From Hyphomicrobiaceae bacterium (GTDB lineage Bacteria > Pseudomonadota > Alphaproteobacteria > Rhizobiales > Hyphomicrobiaceae): a stretch of 64,000 nucleotides of DNA. The stretch is taken from positions 1 to 64,000 of the forward strand of contig JACKJI010000008.1 in assembly GCA_020638035.1 (NCBI GenBank), read 5' to 3'. The notes beneath the pieces are model-generated. The model saw only the letters and a program-made list of their open reading frames with translations, was not told the origin of the DNA and searched no databases. The position numbers were made by a program, and so were the translations under genes. Within the stretch, counting starts at the first letter, position 1. Each line of letters begins with the position of its first letter. This document shows, in pieces, positions 53,903 to 63,092 of this stretch.

Positions 53903-55279
53903 ATGAAGACGATGCCCGCCGTTGCCACGACCTGCTCGCAATCGAGTGCGCTGCCTGTAGCCGGAGCGGCGGAGCCGGGCCGCGCTGTAAGCCACAGCTA
54001 TTGGCAGCGTGTGGGCGGTATGCCGCTCGCTACTGCAGCCGCACCGCTGCCGCACCGCGCCACCATCCTAATTGTCGGTGGTGGCTTTGCAGGGCTAGCG
54101 ACTGCGCTGCGCATCAAGGAACTTGATGCTTCGGCTGATGTCGTGCTGCTGGAAGCCCGCACGGTTGGCTATGGCGCCAGCGGCCGTAACGGCGGGCTGA
54201 TGTCTCCGCTTGCTGCACCGATCTGGCTGACGACGGCGTTGAACAATCCGGCACATGCGCGTGCCATCAATCTGCTCGAGAGGAAGATCGCTGCCGCGGC
54301 GGAGTGGGCTCGCCACATCGCTCCCGAGGCGGACGTCAGCGCCATCGATCTGGCGCTGGAGTCGCAAGGGCCGATCGTCGATGCCGGCCTTGCACATATC
54401 TCGCGCACGCTTGATGCGGCCGGTCTTGCGCATGACTGGCCGCCGCGTACGTCTCATCGTGGTCCACGGTCGCTGGTGCTGCGGGCGCATACTATCAACC
54501 CTTATCGCCTTGCCGCCGGCCTTGCTGCCGAGGCTCGGCGTCGCGGCGTGACGATTGCCGAGCAAGCCCCTGTCCGGAGCATTGATGATGGCGGTACCGA
54601 TGGTGCGCGGGTCATCCTCGTCGACGGTCGAGAGATCCAGGCTGCGCGCGTCATACTCTCGACAAACGCCTATACGCCATCACTGGCGCTCGCCCGGCCG
54701 CCCAAAGCGCGCGTCGTGCGCAACTACATGCTGGCGACCGCGCCGCTGGGGCCGGAGTTGCTTGCATGTCTGACACATGCCGGCGGCACTTCGGGTGGCT
54801 TCGTCGTCGAGCTCAATACAGCCTACGTCTTCTACCGCGTGCATCAGGGTCGACTGGTGTTCGGCGGCATCGAAAAGCTGCGGCAGACCGAAGGCGGCGA
54901 TCTCGATGTGCCGGCCGCCGTGATGCGTGGCCTTCGCAAGCATCTGGCCCGCAGCCTGAAGGGCTCCCCTTTGCCCGATATCGTGGAGGCGTGGGGAGGC
55001 CGCTATCATATGACATCGACCGATCTGCCGATTATCGGCCCTGCGGGCGAAAGCTCGGCGATCGTGCATAACGTCGGATATGGTGGCACCGGTGTGGCTC
55101 TGACGCTGTCGCTGGCGCCGCTCGCTGCGGCCATGGCGCTGGGTCGCCCTGTCGAGGATCAGGCGCTGGCTGAGATCCGCGATACGATGGCGGGAACGCG
55201 GATGCCGGTGGCGGGTGCGCTGAGGTTTGCGGCGGGTGTGGTCGGCACCTGGTTTGCCGAGCGTCGGCCGCGTCGTTGA
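53903..55279 (+). CDS. FAD-dependent amine/amino-acid oxidase-like protein (DAO family)
   Basis: 458 residues from ATG 53903; the frame is open to 53732, and no clear Shine-Dalgarno marks the start. FAD binding is visible in ILIVGGGFAGLATALRIKE near 53-71 and VVLLEARTVGYGASGRNGGL. Further DAO features are RVVRNYMLATAPLG, LVFGGIEKLRQTEGG and GRYHMTSTDLPIIGPAGE, VGYGGTGVALTLSLA near the end. This resembles gamma-glutamylputrescine oxidase (PuuB/OrdL type). It oxidises an amine or amino acid to an imine with release of H2O2. A substrate is not assigned; AguB (putrescine formation) is far away at 34 kb, so the link is weak. murJ follows after 81 bases. Confidence 0.85.
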   Translation: MKTMPAVATTCSQSSALPVAGAAEPGRAVSHSYWQRVGGMPLATAAAPLPHRATILIVGGGFAGLATALRIKELDASADVVLLEARTVGYGASGRNGGLMSPLAAPIWLTTALNNPAHARAINLLERKIAAAAEWARHIAPEADVSAIDLALESQGPIVDAGLAHISRTLDAAGLAHDWPPRTSHRGPRSLVLRAHTINPYRLAAGLAAEARRRGVTIAEQAPVRSIDDGGTDGARVILVDGREIQAARVILSTNAYTPSLALARPPKARVVRNYMLATAPLGPELLACLTHAGGTSGGFVVELNTAYVFYRVHQGRLVFGGIEKLRQTEGGDLDVPAAVMRGLRKHLARSLKGSPLPDIVEAWGGRYHMTSTDLPIIGPAGESSAIVHNVGYGGTGVALTLSLAPLAAAMALGRPVEDQALAEIRDTMAGTRMPVAGALRFAAGVVGTWFAERRPRR

Positions 55280-55360
55280 GGCAACGGCTCCAGTCAACCG
55301 GCGGCGGAAATGGTGTGCCGTCTTGCCAGGCCGGTGCGGCTCGGATAACTGCTCCAGCCC

Positions 55361-56941
55361 ATGAAACTCTATCGCGCCTTCGCCACCGTCGGCGGCTTGA
55401 CCATGGTGAGCCGTGTCCTCGGCTTCGTCCGCGACATCCTGATCGCGGCGGCGCTCGGCTCGGGCGCGGTGGCTGATGCGTTCTTTGTCGCTTTCCGCTT
55501 CCCCAATCTGTTTCGCCGGCTGTTCGGCGAGGGGGCCTTCAACTCGGCCTTCGTCCCGCTGTTCGCCAAGCGTCTGGAGGGCGAGGGCGAGGCTGCGGCC
55601 CGTTCGTTTGCGGAAGAGGCGATGGCCGGGCTTCTGCTCGTGCTGGTGATTGTCTCGGGGCTGGCGATGCTTGCCATGCCATGGCTGATGGCGGTGCTGG
55701 CGCCGGGCTTCATTGCCGATCCGGCGAAATACGACCTCGCCGTTCGACTGACGCAGATCGCATTCCCCTATCTCACCTGCATGTCGCTCGTCGCGCTGTT
55801 GTCGGGCGTGCTCAACTCCATGCATCGCTTCTGGGCCGCCGCGGCGGCGCCGATACTTCTCAATGTTGTGCTGATCAGCTCCATTACGCTGGCGATCGCG
55901 CTGGGCTATGCGGAGCGGGCCGAGGCCGGCTACGTGCTGGCGACTGGCGTGCTGCTCGCTGGTATCGCGCAACTCGTCATGCTGTGGTGGGCGACGAAAA
56001 ACGCGGGGCTAGATCTGCGCCTTGTGCGCCCGCGCTATACACCCGGCGTCAAGCGCCTCGTCGAACTCGGGATCCCCGGACTCGTCTCCGGTGGCATTAC
56101 GCAGATCAACATCGTCGTCGGCACCATCATCGCATCACTCCAGGCGGGCGCAGTGTCGTATCTTTATTATGCGGACCGTCTCTATCAGCTGCCGCTCGGC
56201 ATCGTCGGTGTCGCGGTCGGCGTCGTGCTGCTGCCCGATCTCGCTCGCCGCCTGCGGGCTGGAGACCGAGCCGCGGCCATGGACAGCCAGAACCGTAGCC
56301 TGGAGTTCGCGCTGCTGCTGACCCTGCCTGCCGCCGTCGCTCTGCTGGTTGCCGCCGAGCCGATCATTCGCGTGCTGTTCGAGCGCGGTGCCTTTCTTGC
56401 CGCCGATACTCCCAAGACCGCGTATGCGCTGATGGCGTTCGCCGCCGGCCTGCCAGCCTTCGTGCTGATCAAAGTATTCCAACCGGCGTTCTTCGCGCGG
56501 GAAGATACGAAGACGCCGATGTATTACGCCGGCATCAACATGGCCGTGAACGTTGTTGCGTCGATTGCGTTCTTCTTTCTCTTTCAGACACTCGGTCTGA
56601 TGCCGCACGTCGGCATTGCGCTCGCCACCACGCTCGCGGCGTGGGTTAACGCGGTCATGCTATTTGCGACATTAAAGCGGCATGGGGATTTCGAGGCCGA
56701 CCAGAGGCTCGTCCGCAACCTGCCGCTGATCGTATTGGCAAGTCTTGCGATGGGTGGCTTGGTCTACGTACTCACCGGGTGGCTCGCGCCGCAGCTATCG
56801 AGCGCCGCGACGCTCGGGGTGCGGGTTACTGCGCTTGCTGCCGTTGTCGTTGCCGGCATGATCGTGTTTGCGGCCTTCATCATGGCGACGGGCGTCCTTG
56901 GCGTAGCGCAACTGAAGCGCTTTACCCGTCGTCGCGGTTAA
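55361..56941 (+). CDS. murJ: Lipid II flippase MurJ
   Basis: 526 residues with about fourteen membrane helices. The opening (MKLYRAFATVGGLTMVSRVL, then GFVRDILIAAALGSGAVADA and FFVAFRFPNLFRRLFGEGAF) is the classic MurJ/MviN start with the conserved RFPN and FGEGAF motifs. GIPGLVSGGITQINIVVGT and GIVGVAVGVVLLPDLARRL, FERGAF and VLIKVFQPAFFAREDTKTPM follow. It moves lipid II across the inner membrane for peptidoglycan synthesis. trpS follows 155 bases later in the same direction. Confidence 0.97.
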   Translation: MKLYRAFATVGGLTMVSRVLGFVRDILIAAALGSGAVADAFFVAFRFPNLFRRLFGEGAFNSAFVPLFAKRLEGEGEAAARSFAEEAMAGLLLVLVIVSGLAMLAMPWLMAVLAPGFIADPAKYDLAVRLTQIAFPYLTCMSLVALLSGVLNSMHRFWAAAAAPILLNVVLISSITLAIALGYAERAEAGYVLATGVLLAGIAQLVMLWWATKNAGLDLRLVRPRYTPGVKRLVELGIPGLVSGGITQINIVVGTIIASLQAGAVSYLYYADRLYQLPLGIVGVAVGVVLLPDLARRLRAGDRAAAMDSQNRSLEFALLLTLPAAVALLVAAEPIIRVLFERGAFLAADTPKTAYALMAFAAGLPAFVLIKVFQPAFFAREDTKTPMYYAGINMAVNVVASIAFFFLFQTLGLMPHVGIALATTLAAWVNAVMLFATLKRHGDFEADQRLVRNLPLIVLASLAMGGLVYVLTGWLAPQLSSAATLGVRVTALAAVVVAGMIVFAAFIMATGVLGVAQLKRFTRRRG

Positions 56942-57096
56942 TGGCACTGCGCTGCGGCGCCCGGTGCGAAATCCATGACCCGATCAAGAGGCGCGCGTAC
57001 GGCGCGTCTGTCCGGCGCGGCCTGAACCCTGTTCGCAAATGTCTTGCGCGGAGCGGCGCTGCGGGCCATAACGCGGCGGTTCGAAGGAAAGCGACG

Positions 57097-58134
57097 ATGA
57101 CGATTAAGGAACGTGTCTTTTCCGGTATGCAGCCGACCGGGACCCTGCATCTGGGCAATTTTCTCGGTGCCATGTTGCAGTGGATCGAGCTGCAGAAGAC
57201 GCACGAGTGCATTTACTGCGTTGTCGATCTGCATGCCATTACCGTCTGGCAAGACCCCAAGGAGCTGCGGCGCTCGATCCGCCAGGTGACGGCTGCCTAC
57301 ATCGCCGCTGGCCTCGATCCCGCTCGAAGCATCGTTTTCAATCAGAGCCAGGTGGCCGCTCATGCCGAGCTTGCCTGGATCTTCAATTGCGTCGCGCGTC
57401 TGGGCTGGCTCAACCGGATGACCCAGTTCAAAGAGAAGGCCGGCAAGGATCGCGAGAATGCCTCGGTCGGGCTCTACGCCTATCCGAACCTGATGGCTGC
57501 CGACATCCTGGCTTACCGGGCGACGCACGTGCCAGTCGGTGACGACCAGAAGCAGCACCTCGAACTCGCGCGCGACATTGCGCAAAAGTTCAACGGTGAT
57601 TTTCGCGCGGGCATTGAAGAACGTGGTCATGCCGATGGCATTTTCTTCCCGCAGCCCGAACCCGTCATTACAGGTCCGGCGACGCGCGTCATGAGCCTGC
57701 GCGACGGCACAAAGAAGATGTCCAAGTCCGACCCATCCGATCTGTCGCGCATCAATCTCACCGACGATGCCGACACCATCGCGCGCAAGGTGCAGAAGGC
57801 GAAGACCGATCCGGAACCGCTGCCGTCAGAGCCCGACGGCTTGAAAGGCCGGGCCGAAGCCGAGAATCTCGTCGGGATCTATGCGGCGCTCGCGGATCAG
57901 ACGGTCCCTGCGGTCCTTGCACAGTTCGGCGGTGCACAATTCTCCGCTTTCAAGAAAGCGCTGGCCGAGGCCGCCGTGGCGCGTCTTGCTCCGATCACCG
58001 AAGAGAGCGCCCGCATGATGCAGGACCCGGCGGCCATCGACCGCATCCTCGCCGATGGTGCGGCTCGGGCGAGGGAAATCGCCACGCCGATCATGGACGA
58101 GGTAAAGGATATCGTTGGCTTCATTCGGGCTTGA
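57097..58134 (+). CDS. trpS: Tryptophanyl-tRNA synthetase
   Basis: 345 residues from ATG 57097 (AAGGAAA upstream). The class I signatures are in place: SGMQPTGTLHLGNFLGAM (HIGH-type: TLHLGN) and GTKKMSKSDPSDLSRINL (KMSKS). Also CVVDLHAITVWQDP, YPNLMAADILAY and VGDDQKQHLELARDIA. It charges tRNA-Trp. murJ lies 155 bases upstream and a universal stress protein 232 bases downstream, the order common in Hyphomicrobiales (murJ-trpS-usp-nifU-like). Confidence 0.98.
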   Translation: MTIKERVFSGMQPTGTLHLGNFLGAMLQWIELQKTHECIYCVVDLHAITVWQDPKELRRSIRQVTAAYIAAGLDPARSIVFNQSQVAAHAELAWIFNCVARLGWLNRMTQFKEKAGKDRENASVGLYAYPNLMAADILAYRATHVPVGDDQKQHLELARDIAQKFNGDFRAGIEERGHADGIFFPQPEPVITGPATRVMSLRDGTKKMSKSDPSDLSRINLTDDADTIARKVQKAKTDPEPLPSEPDGLKGRAEAENLVGIYAALADQTVPAVLAQFGGAQFSAFKKALAEAAVARLAPITEESARMMQDPAAIDRILADGAARAREIATPIMDEVKDIVGFIRA

Positions 58135-58211
58135 AATGCGTCGCACAGGGATCGTGCAGAGCGCATCTCGGTTGTGCGCCAATCGCGACGGCTCTGTGTA
58201 TTTTTTGTTTG

Positions 58212-58225
58212 GAGCATGTTTTTCA
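58212..58225. repeat. Half copy of the GAGCATG element
   Basis: GAGCATGTTTTTCA matches the left arm of the 30488-30536 unit base for base, but the right arm is missing. It lies between trpS and the universal stress gene. Confidence 0.4.
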
Positions 58226-58366
58226 AGCAGGATAGCCTCGCGCTTCAGCGCGACGCGTTCCAAGGAGGCGAAAAGTTGAACCCGCGAGGACGCCGCGTTT
58301 TGCCGCAGGGACGGTGTCGGCCAGCGCGCGGTTATCTGGTTGTCGCCTCTTGGCGCATAGGGCAGC

Positions 58367-58876
58367 ATGGGTAGCATGAAACTACGTCGCAGCTTCGAAT
58401 CCGGACATCGCCGCAAGTTCCTCCTCATTGTCGACGACAGTGCCGAGGTGGAAAGCGCGCTCTATTTCGCCGCCAGCCGTATCGAGCATTCCGGTGGCGT
58501 GATCGTCATGTGCTACGTGATCGAGCCGCAGGGCTTCCAGCACTGGATGGGTGTGCGTCAGGTCCAGCTCGACGAGGAGAGCAATACTGCGCGCGCGCTG
58601 TTCCGCCTGTTCCGCCGCAAGCTTAGCCTCGCTGGTTTCGACAAGGTCGAGATCGAGGAGGTTATCCGCGAGGGCAACAAGGCCGAGCAGATCATGGGGC
58701 TGATCGAAGAGGACGAGGACATCGCTCTGCTTGTGCTCGGTGCGGCCATTGATGCCAAGGGGCCGGGGCCGCTGGTGTCGTCGCTTGCTGCGGGTAGCCG
58801 CGCCGGTACGTTCCCGGTGCCGATCACGATCGTTCCAGGCAATCTGACCCTCGAACTCATTCGCTCACTGGCCTGA
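58367..58876 (+). CDS. Universal stress protein family
   Basis: 169 residues from ATG 58367 (an in-frame ATG also at 58376). The UspA fold reads FLLIVDDSAEVESALYFAAS, GGVIVMCYVIEPQGFQHWMG, KVEIEEVIREGNKAEQIMGL, EDIALLVLGAAI, and SLAAGSRAGTFPVPITIVPG. The G-2x-G-9x-G(S/T) nucleotide-binding loop is only partly kept. It lies in the usual place between trpS and a NifU-like gene in Hyphomicrobiales. Its role is presumably general stress response. Confidence 0.88.
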   Translation: MGSMKLRRSFESGHRRKFLLIVDDSAEVESALYFAASRIEHSGGVIVMCYVIEPQGFQHWMGVRQVQLDEESNTARALFRLFRRKLSLAGFDKVEIEEVIREGNKAEQIMGLIEEDEDIALLVLGAAIDAKGPGPLVSSLAAGSRAGTFPVPITIVPGNLTLELIRSLA

Positions 58877-59150
58877 TCTGGCTGATACTCCAGGGACCTG
58901 AAGGTGGCCACTGGGTCGCTTCAGGCAGCGAGCCACGTCGCCAAAATCAGCTCACCGGCCCAATCCGTTCAAAAAGCGATTCAAGGGCTCGACTTTCCAG
59001 CTCTCTTCGCCTACATCCTTGGAAAAATTCTAAACTTGTTGGACCGGCAGGGACTGCCAGCCGGCGAGGGGCCATATCCGTACGTGCGGCCAGCCTGGCA
59101 GGTTGTTGTTGTCGGATGGCGATACGCATTGAGAGCGAAGGTGAGGAAAA

Positions 59151-59705
59151 ATGTTCATCCAGACCGAAGCGACCCCCAACCCCGCAACACTGAAGTTCAT
59201 TCCGGGCAAATCCGTATTGTCGGCAGGGACTGCCGATTTTCGCTCGAGCACTGAGGCCGATGCCTCGCCGCTTGCGACGCGTTTGTTCGGTATCGACGGT
59301 GTGAAGGGTGTGTTTCTCGGCTCCGACTTTATTTCGGTCACCAAGGATCAGACCGAATGGCAGCATCTGAAGCCGATGATCCTGGGCGCCATCATGGAGC
59401 ATTTCATGTCCGGCGCTCCGGTGCTGAAGTCGGATGGCGCCAACGACCGGGCCGGCGGCAACTATGCGCCAGAGGATGAGGAGACCGTGGCAACCATCAA
59501 GGAGCTGCTGGAGACGCGCGTGCGCCCGGCGGTCGCTCAGGATGGCGGTGACATCACCTTCTCCGGGTTCCGTGACGGCATCGTCTATCTCCACATGCGC
59601 GGCGCCTGCGCCGGCTGCCCCAGCTCGACGGCAACGCTGCGTCATGGCATCGAGAACCTTTTGAAGCACTTCTGTCCCGAGGTGCAGGAGGTCAAGGCGG
59701 TCTGA
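59151..59705 (+). CDS. NfuA/NifU-like iron-sulfur cluster carrier
   Basis: 184 residues from ATG 59151 (GGTGAGG upstream). The N-terminal Nfu domain opens MFIQTEATPNPATLKFIPGK, and the C-terminal NifU domain contains RPAVAQDGGDITFSGFRDGI and MRGACAGCPSSTATLRHGIE with the CxxC cluster ligands. It carries [4Fe-4S] clusters to target proteins, and MiaB at the end of this window is a known type of client. It ends with a terminator 27 bases on. Confidence 0.93.
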   Translation: MFIQTEATPNPATLKFIPGKSVLSAGTADFRSSTEADASPLATRLFGIDGVKGVFLGSDFISVTKDQTEWQHLKPMILGAIMEHFMSGAPVLKSDGANDRAGGNYAPEDEETVATIKELLETRVRPAVAQDGGDITFSGFRDGIVYLHMRGACAGCPSSTATLRHGIENLLKHFCPEVQEVKAV

Positions 59706-59731
59706 GACGGTGCCAATCGTCCAGCAACTGG

Positions 59732-59763
59732 AACCCCGCCGCTTGTGCGGGGTTTCGCGTTTC
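59732..59763 (+). terminator. Intrinsic terminator after the Nfu gene
   Basis: AACCCCGC (59732-59739) pairs with GCGGGGTT (59747-59754), followed by TCGCGTTTC. Placed 27 bases past the stop codon. Confidence 0.75.
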
Positions 59764-59871
59764 AGGCTGAGTGCGTTACGCCTTTGGATTGCGGCGAACC
59801 CCACCGATGCCGCGGACCTCGGCCGCCGCAGCACACAGCTTCCAAATCGGAACAACCGAAAGAGAGCCCCG

Positions 59872-60462
59872 ATGGCTGCCCCGCTCGACTCGTCTGCCCT
59901 TAATACCCTGTTTCTCGAAGCGCGAACGATGAACAAGTGGCTCGATAAGGACGTGCCGGAAGGCCTGTTGCGTCGGCTGATCGATGTCATGAAGATGGGG
60001 CCGACAAGTGCCAACTGCCTGCCGGCGCGGATCGTTTTCGTCACGTCTAAAGAGGCCAAGGAGAAGCTTCGGCCGCATCTTTCACCGGGCAACGTCGAGA
60101 AGACCATGTCGGCGCCAGTCTGCGCCATTATCGGCCACGACATGGAGTTCTACGAGCATCTGCCGCGGCTGTTTCCCCACGACGACGCGCGCAGCTGGTT
60201 TGCCGGTCAGCCCGAGAAGATTCAGGAGACGGCATTCCGCAATGCGACCCTGCAGGCCGGCTATCTCATTATCGCCGCACGTGCCTTGGGCCTCGATTGC
60301 GGGCCCATGTCGGGCTTCGATGCCCGAGAGGTGGACAAGGCCTTCTTCGCCGGCACGTCTGTGAAATCGAATTTGTTGTGCAACCTCGGATACGGCGATC
60401 CTGCGGGCCTCTTCCCGCGTAGCCCGCGATTCAACTTCGAGGAGATGGCATCGATTGTGTGA
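59872..60462 (+). CDS. Malonic semialdehyde reductase RutE-like nitroreductase
   Basis: 196 residues from ATG 59872. It has the short nitroreductase fold of the RutE/HadB group: LFLEARTMNKWLDKDVPEGL, MKMGPTSANCLPARIVFV, LSPGNVEKTMSAPVCAIIGH, FRNATLQAGYLIIAARALGL and CGPMSGFDAREVDKAFFAGT, closing with CNLGYGDPAGLFPRSPR. It reduces 3-oxopropanoate to 3-hydroxypropanoate with FMN and NADPH. The rest of the pyrimidine (rut) pathway is not in the window, so the physiological role is inferred only from the family. Confidence 0.9.
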   Translation: MAAPLDSSALNTLFLEARTMNKWLDKDVPEGLLRRLIDVMKMGPTSANCLPARIVFVTSKEAKEKLRPHLSPGNVEKTMSAPVCAIIGHDMEFYEHLPRLFPHDDARSWFAGQPEKIQETAFRNATLQAGYLIIAARALGLDCGPMSGFDAREVDKAFFAGTSVKSNLLCNLGYGDPAGLFPRSPRFNFEEMASIV

Positions 60463-60548
60463 TGGCGCGGCGACTGTGTGCCGATTGCTGTCGTGCGGGT
60501 TGAAAGTTGACGTGCAACCCCGCTCTCGCGCGTGTAGCGTGTCAGGTG

Positions 60549-61310
60549 ATGAACATCCTCGCGTTTGATACTTCGCTTGCCGCCTGCTCGGCTGCTGTGG
60601 CGCGCGGGCTTGCTTCCGGTGGGCCGTCCGCGGGTTCAATGTCCGCGGACGCAGTGCATGGCGAGTTCGAACCGATGGCGAGCGGGCACGCCGAGCGACT
60701 GCCGCAAATGATCAGTGCCGTCATGGCGGCGGCTGGGCTTGCGTTTTCTGATCTGGATCGCATTGCTGTCACCAATGGTCCGGGCAGCTTTACCGGAACG
60801 CGTATTGCCGTGGCGGCGGCGCGTGCGCTGGCGCTTTCCTTTCCGCGTACTGAAGTCGTCGTACTGTCAAGCCTTGCGGTTATGGCTGCATCAATTGCCG
60901 GTTCGCGACCCACGGATGCCGCCGGGGCCTGCGCGCCCGTGATTAGCGAGGCCGAATTTCTGATTGCGGTTGATGCAAGGCGCGGGGAGGTTTATGTCCA
61001 GCACTTCGCGGAGGGCGGCGTTACGGCCGTAACGGAGCCGATGCTGCTTCCCGTGTCGCAAGCGGCAGCACTCGGGGGAGCGGGGCGCTTGGTGGTTGCA
61101 GGTTCAGGCGCGCGTGCTGTGGCGGAGGCAGCCCGGCTGGCGGGACGGGAGGCAGAGGCCTGCCTGCCCGGACTTCTACCGGACGCCCGTGCTATGTGCG
61201 GTCTTGCTTCCGTGACGGAGCCGGTGCGCGGGGCAATCAAGCCGCTGTACCTGAGGCCCGCGGACGCCAAGGCGCAAACGGGTAAGTCGATCGAGAGGGT
61301 AGCATCATGA
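60549..61310 (+). CDS. tsaB: tRNA threonylcarbamoyladenosine biosynthesis protein TsaB
   Basis: 253 residues from ATG 60549 (CAGGTG upstream). The start MNILAFDTSLAACSAAVARG is the TsaB beginning, with HAERLPQMI, IAVTNGPGSFTGTRIAVAAA and VDARRGEVYVQHF. TsaB works with TsaD and TsaE to make t6A37 in ANN-decoding tRNAs. An insertion of ~12 residues after the first strand (GGPSAGSMSADAVHGEFEPM) is unusual. Its TGA overlaps the ATG of rimI (ATGA), so the two are translationally coupled. Confidence 0.93.
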   Translation: MNILAFDTSLAACSAAVARGLASGGPSAGSMSADAVHGEFEPMASGHAERLPQMISAVMAAAGLAFSDLDRIAVTNGPGSFTGTRIAVAAARALALSFPRTEVVVLSSLAVMAASIAGSRPTDAAGACAPVISEAEFLIAVDARRGEVYVQHFAEGGVTAVTEPMLLPVSQAAALGGAGRLVVAGSGARAVAEAARLAGREAEACLPGLLPDARAMCGLASVTEPVRGAIKPLYLRPADAKAQTGKSIERVAS

Positions 61311-61813
61311 CGACAACGGCAGGCACGCGCCTGGATCCCAAGTTCGTAAGCCTTGTCTGGATCGGTCCTGAGCGCGCTGTTGAGCTCGCAGAGATGCATG
61401 CCCGGCTCTACGATACCGCCTGGAGCGATCAGAGTATTCAGGAGACGCTCTCTCATCCGGGTTCGACGGCGTTCCTCGCACGCGTGCGGGACGGTGCCGA
61501 ATCGTTGCCGGAACCGGCAGGGTTCGTGATCGGACAGCTGGCTGCGGATGAGGCGGAGATCCTGTCGATTGGCGTGCTGCCCAAGTTCCAACGCCGCGGT
61601 GTCGGCACCTTGCTCGTCGAGGGTTTGGCGCGCGCGGTCCGGCGCGCGGAAGCGCGTCGCCTGTTTCTGGAGGTGGCGGCTGACAACCACGCTGCCTTCG
61701 CGCTCTACCGCAACTGCGGATTTACGGCCGTTGGCATGCGCAAAGGTTATTATTCGCGCGCGGGCGGGCAGTCGCAGGACGCGCTGGTCCTGGCGTTGCC
61801 GCTTGATCGCTGA
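61307..61813 (+). CDS. rimI: GNAT N-acetyltransferase, RimI type
   Basis: 168 residues, start overlapping the end of tsaB by four bases. The GNAT core is clear: GFVIGQLAADEAEILSIGVL, then KFQRRGVGTLLVEGL as the acetyl-CoA loop (R/Q-x-x-G-x-G/A), LFLEVAADNHAAFALYRNCG and FTAVGMRKGYYSR, as in RimI, which acetylates ribosomal protein S18. It is the canonical tsaB-rimI pair. In many relatives a fur-type gene and the acyltransferase follow; here the acyltransferase comes 81 bases later with no fur gene. Confidence 0.9.
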   Translation: MTTTAGTRLDPKFVSLVWIGPERAVELAEMHARLYDTAWSDQSIQETLSHPGSTAFLARVRDGAESLPEPAGFVIGQLAADEAEILSIGVLPKFQRRGVGTLLVEGLARAVRRAEARRLFLEVAADNHAAFALYRNCGFTAVGMRKGYYSRAGGQSQDALVLALPLDR

Positions 61814-61894
61814 CGACAGCCCAATCGGCGGGGCCGGTTCTGTGCAGCCCAGAGCATCGGCGGTCAGGGAGTCGGATCACAGACCGGGCGTGAC

Positions 61895-62803
61895 ATGGGC
61901 TCATTGAGGGCCGGCAGCATTCTCGCCGCATTCGCCGGGCTTACCGTGCCGTTGCTGCCGGTTCAGGCCGGCCTCGTGCGCTTCGCGCCACGTCTGGCTC
62001 GGCGATTGCCCAACTGGTACCACCGTCGCGTCGTCCGCCTGATCGGCGTGCGGATCGGTGTCGATGGTGCCATCGTCAGCGATCGTCCAGTTTTGCTGAT
62101 CGCAAACCATTCCTCCTGGCTCGATATTCCGGTGCTTTCGGCGCTGGCTCCGGTGTCCTTCGTCGCCAAGAAGGAGGTCGGAAACTGGCCGGGTGTGTCG
62201 ACGCTGGCCAGATTGCAGCGCACGGTATTCGTCGATCGCGAGCGCCGCTCGGCCGTTGGTGCCACGGCGGGCGAGATCATCGAGCGACTGGCCGCGGGCG
62301 ATTCCATCGTGCTGTTTGCCGAAGGCACCTCGAGCGACGGCAACCGCGTGCTTCCCTTTCGCAGTTCACTGTTCGCTGCGGCCAAGCCGACCGCCGCAGC
62401 GCTCGCCTCGTTGACGGCTGCCGGAGCCAGTGGCGCCATCCACAACGCCGTGGTGCAGACGGTTTCGATCGCCTACACGCGATTGCACGGCGTGCCGCTC
62501 GGCCGCGCCGACCGGCCACTGGTCGGCTGGTATGGTGACATGGATCTGCCGCCGCATGCCTGGGAACTGCTAAAGGCCGGTCCGCTCGATGCCCGCGTCG
62601 TCGTCGGAGAGCCGGTGCCACTCGACGATTTCACCGACCGCAAGATGCTCGCCCGGCACAGCGAGGACGAGGTGCGTGCAAATGTCGTGCGCGCGCTGCG
62701 CGGGCTTTCCTGCGATGCACCGATCGAGCCGACGCGGCCGCAGTCGGGTCCGCCCCCGGTTCGCCGACGCCGGAGCGACGAGACCGATCGCCGTATGGTC
62801 TGA
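61895..62803 (+). CDS. 1-acylglycerol-3-phosphate O-acyltransferase (PlsC family)
   Basis: 302 residues. The acyltransferase motifs are ANHSSWLDIPVL (HxxxxD box), RTVFVDRERRS, and LFAEGTSSDGNRVLPFRSSL (EGT box). A hydrophobic N-terminal segment follows the start (ILAAFAGLTVPLLPVQAGLV). The C-terminal ~40 residues are basic and proline-rich (PVRRRRSDETDRR). It acylates lysophosphatidate or a related lipid (possibly an ornithine-lipid step). Its usual position before miaB is kept here, with 289 bases between that hold hairpin element C. Confidence 0.9.
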   Translation: MGSLRAGSILAAFAGLTVPLLPVQAGLVRFAPRLARRLPNWYHRRVVRLIGVRIGVDGAIVSDRPVLLIANHSSWLDIPVLSALAPVSFVAKKEVGNWPGVSTLARLQRTVFVDRERRSAVGATAGEIIERLAAGDSIVLFAEGTSSDGNRVLPFRSSLFAAAKPTAAALASLTAAGASGAIHNAVVQTVSIAYTRLHGVPLGRADRPLVGWYGDMDLPPHAWELLKAGPLDARVVVGEPVPLDDFTDRKMLARHSEDEVRANVVRALRGLSCDAPIEPTRPQSGPPPVRRRRSDETDRRMV

Positions 62804-62991
62804 GGCGGCTTGCTCCGTGAGACGCGATATCCACCGCGATCCGGGCGTTATCTGCCCTCATGGCAAATCGTCTCATCCCGTAGCCTGATGTTTCTTTGTA
62901 ACGCTTAATGACAAAGGCATTGCCCGGGCTTGTGATCGGCTGATACAGGCAACCTGGATCAAGCAGGCAGGAGATGGGGCGAGCCGCGCTC

Positions 62992-63063
62992 GTGTGGCGG
63001 CCCGCAATTGCCGATCAATAATTGCGGTTGGTTCTTGGTCGGTATTTGCGGTTCACGACACTA
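62992..63063. repeat. Hairpin element C of the dispersed family, upstream of miaB
   Basis: Left arm GTGTGGCGGCCCGCAATTGC with CCGA (62992-63014), loop with ATTGCGGTTGGTTCTTGG, right arm TCGGTATTTGCGGTTCACGA then CACTAG (63039-63063). Its loop matches element A and its right arm is identical to that of element B at 34411-34434. It ends about 30 bases before the miaB start. Confidence 0.8.
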
Positions 63064-63092
63064 GGTCCACGTTAACGGGATGGGAAGCCGCC

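Noticed and set aside
54680..55972. A 430-codon minus-strand frame over the FAD oxidase and murJ
   Set aside because: Arg/His/Gln-rich complement of two strong plus-strand genes.
58947..60143. A 398-codon minus-strand frame over the Nfu and RutE-like genes
   Set aside because: It crosses a terminator and two well supported plus-strand genes and has no conserved motif.
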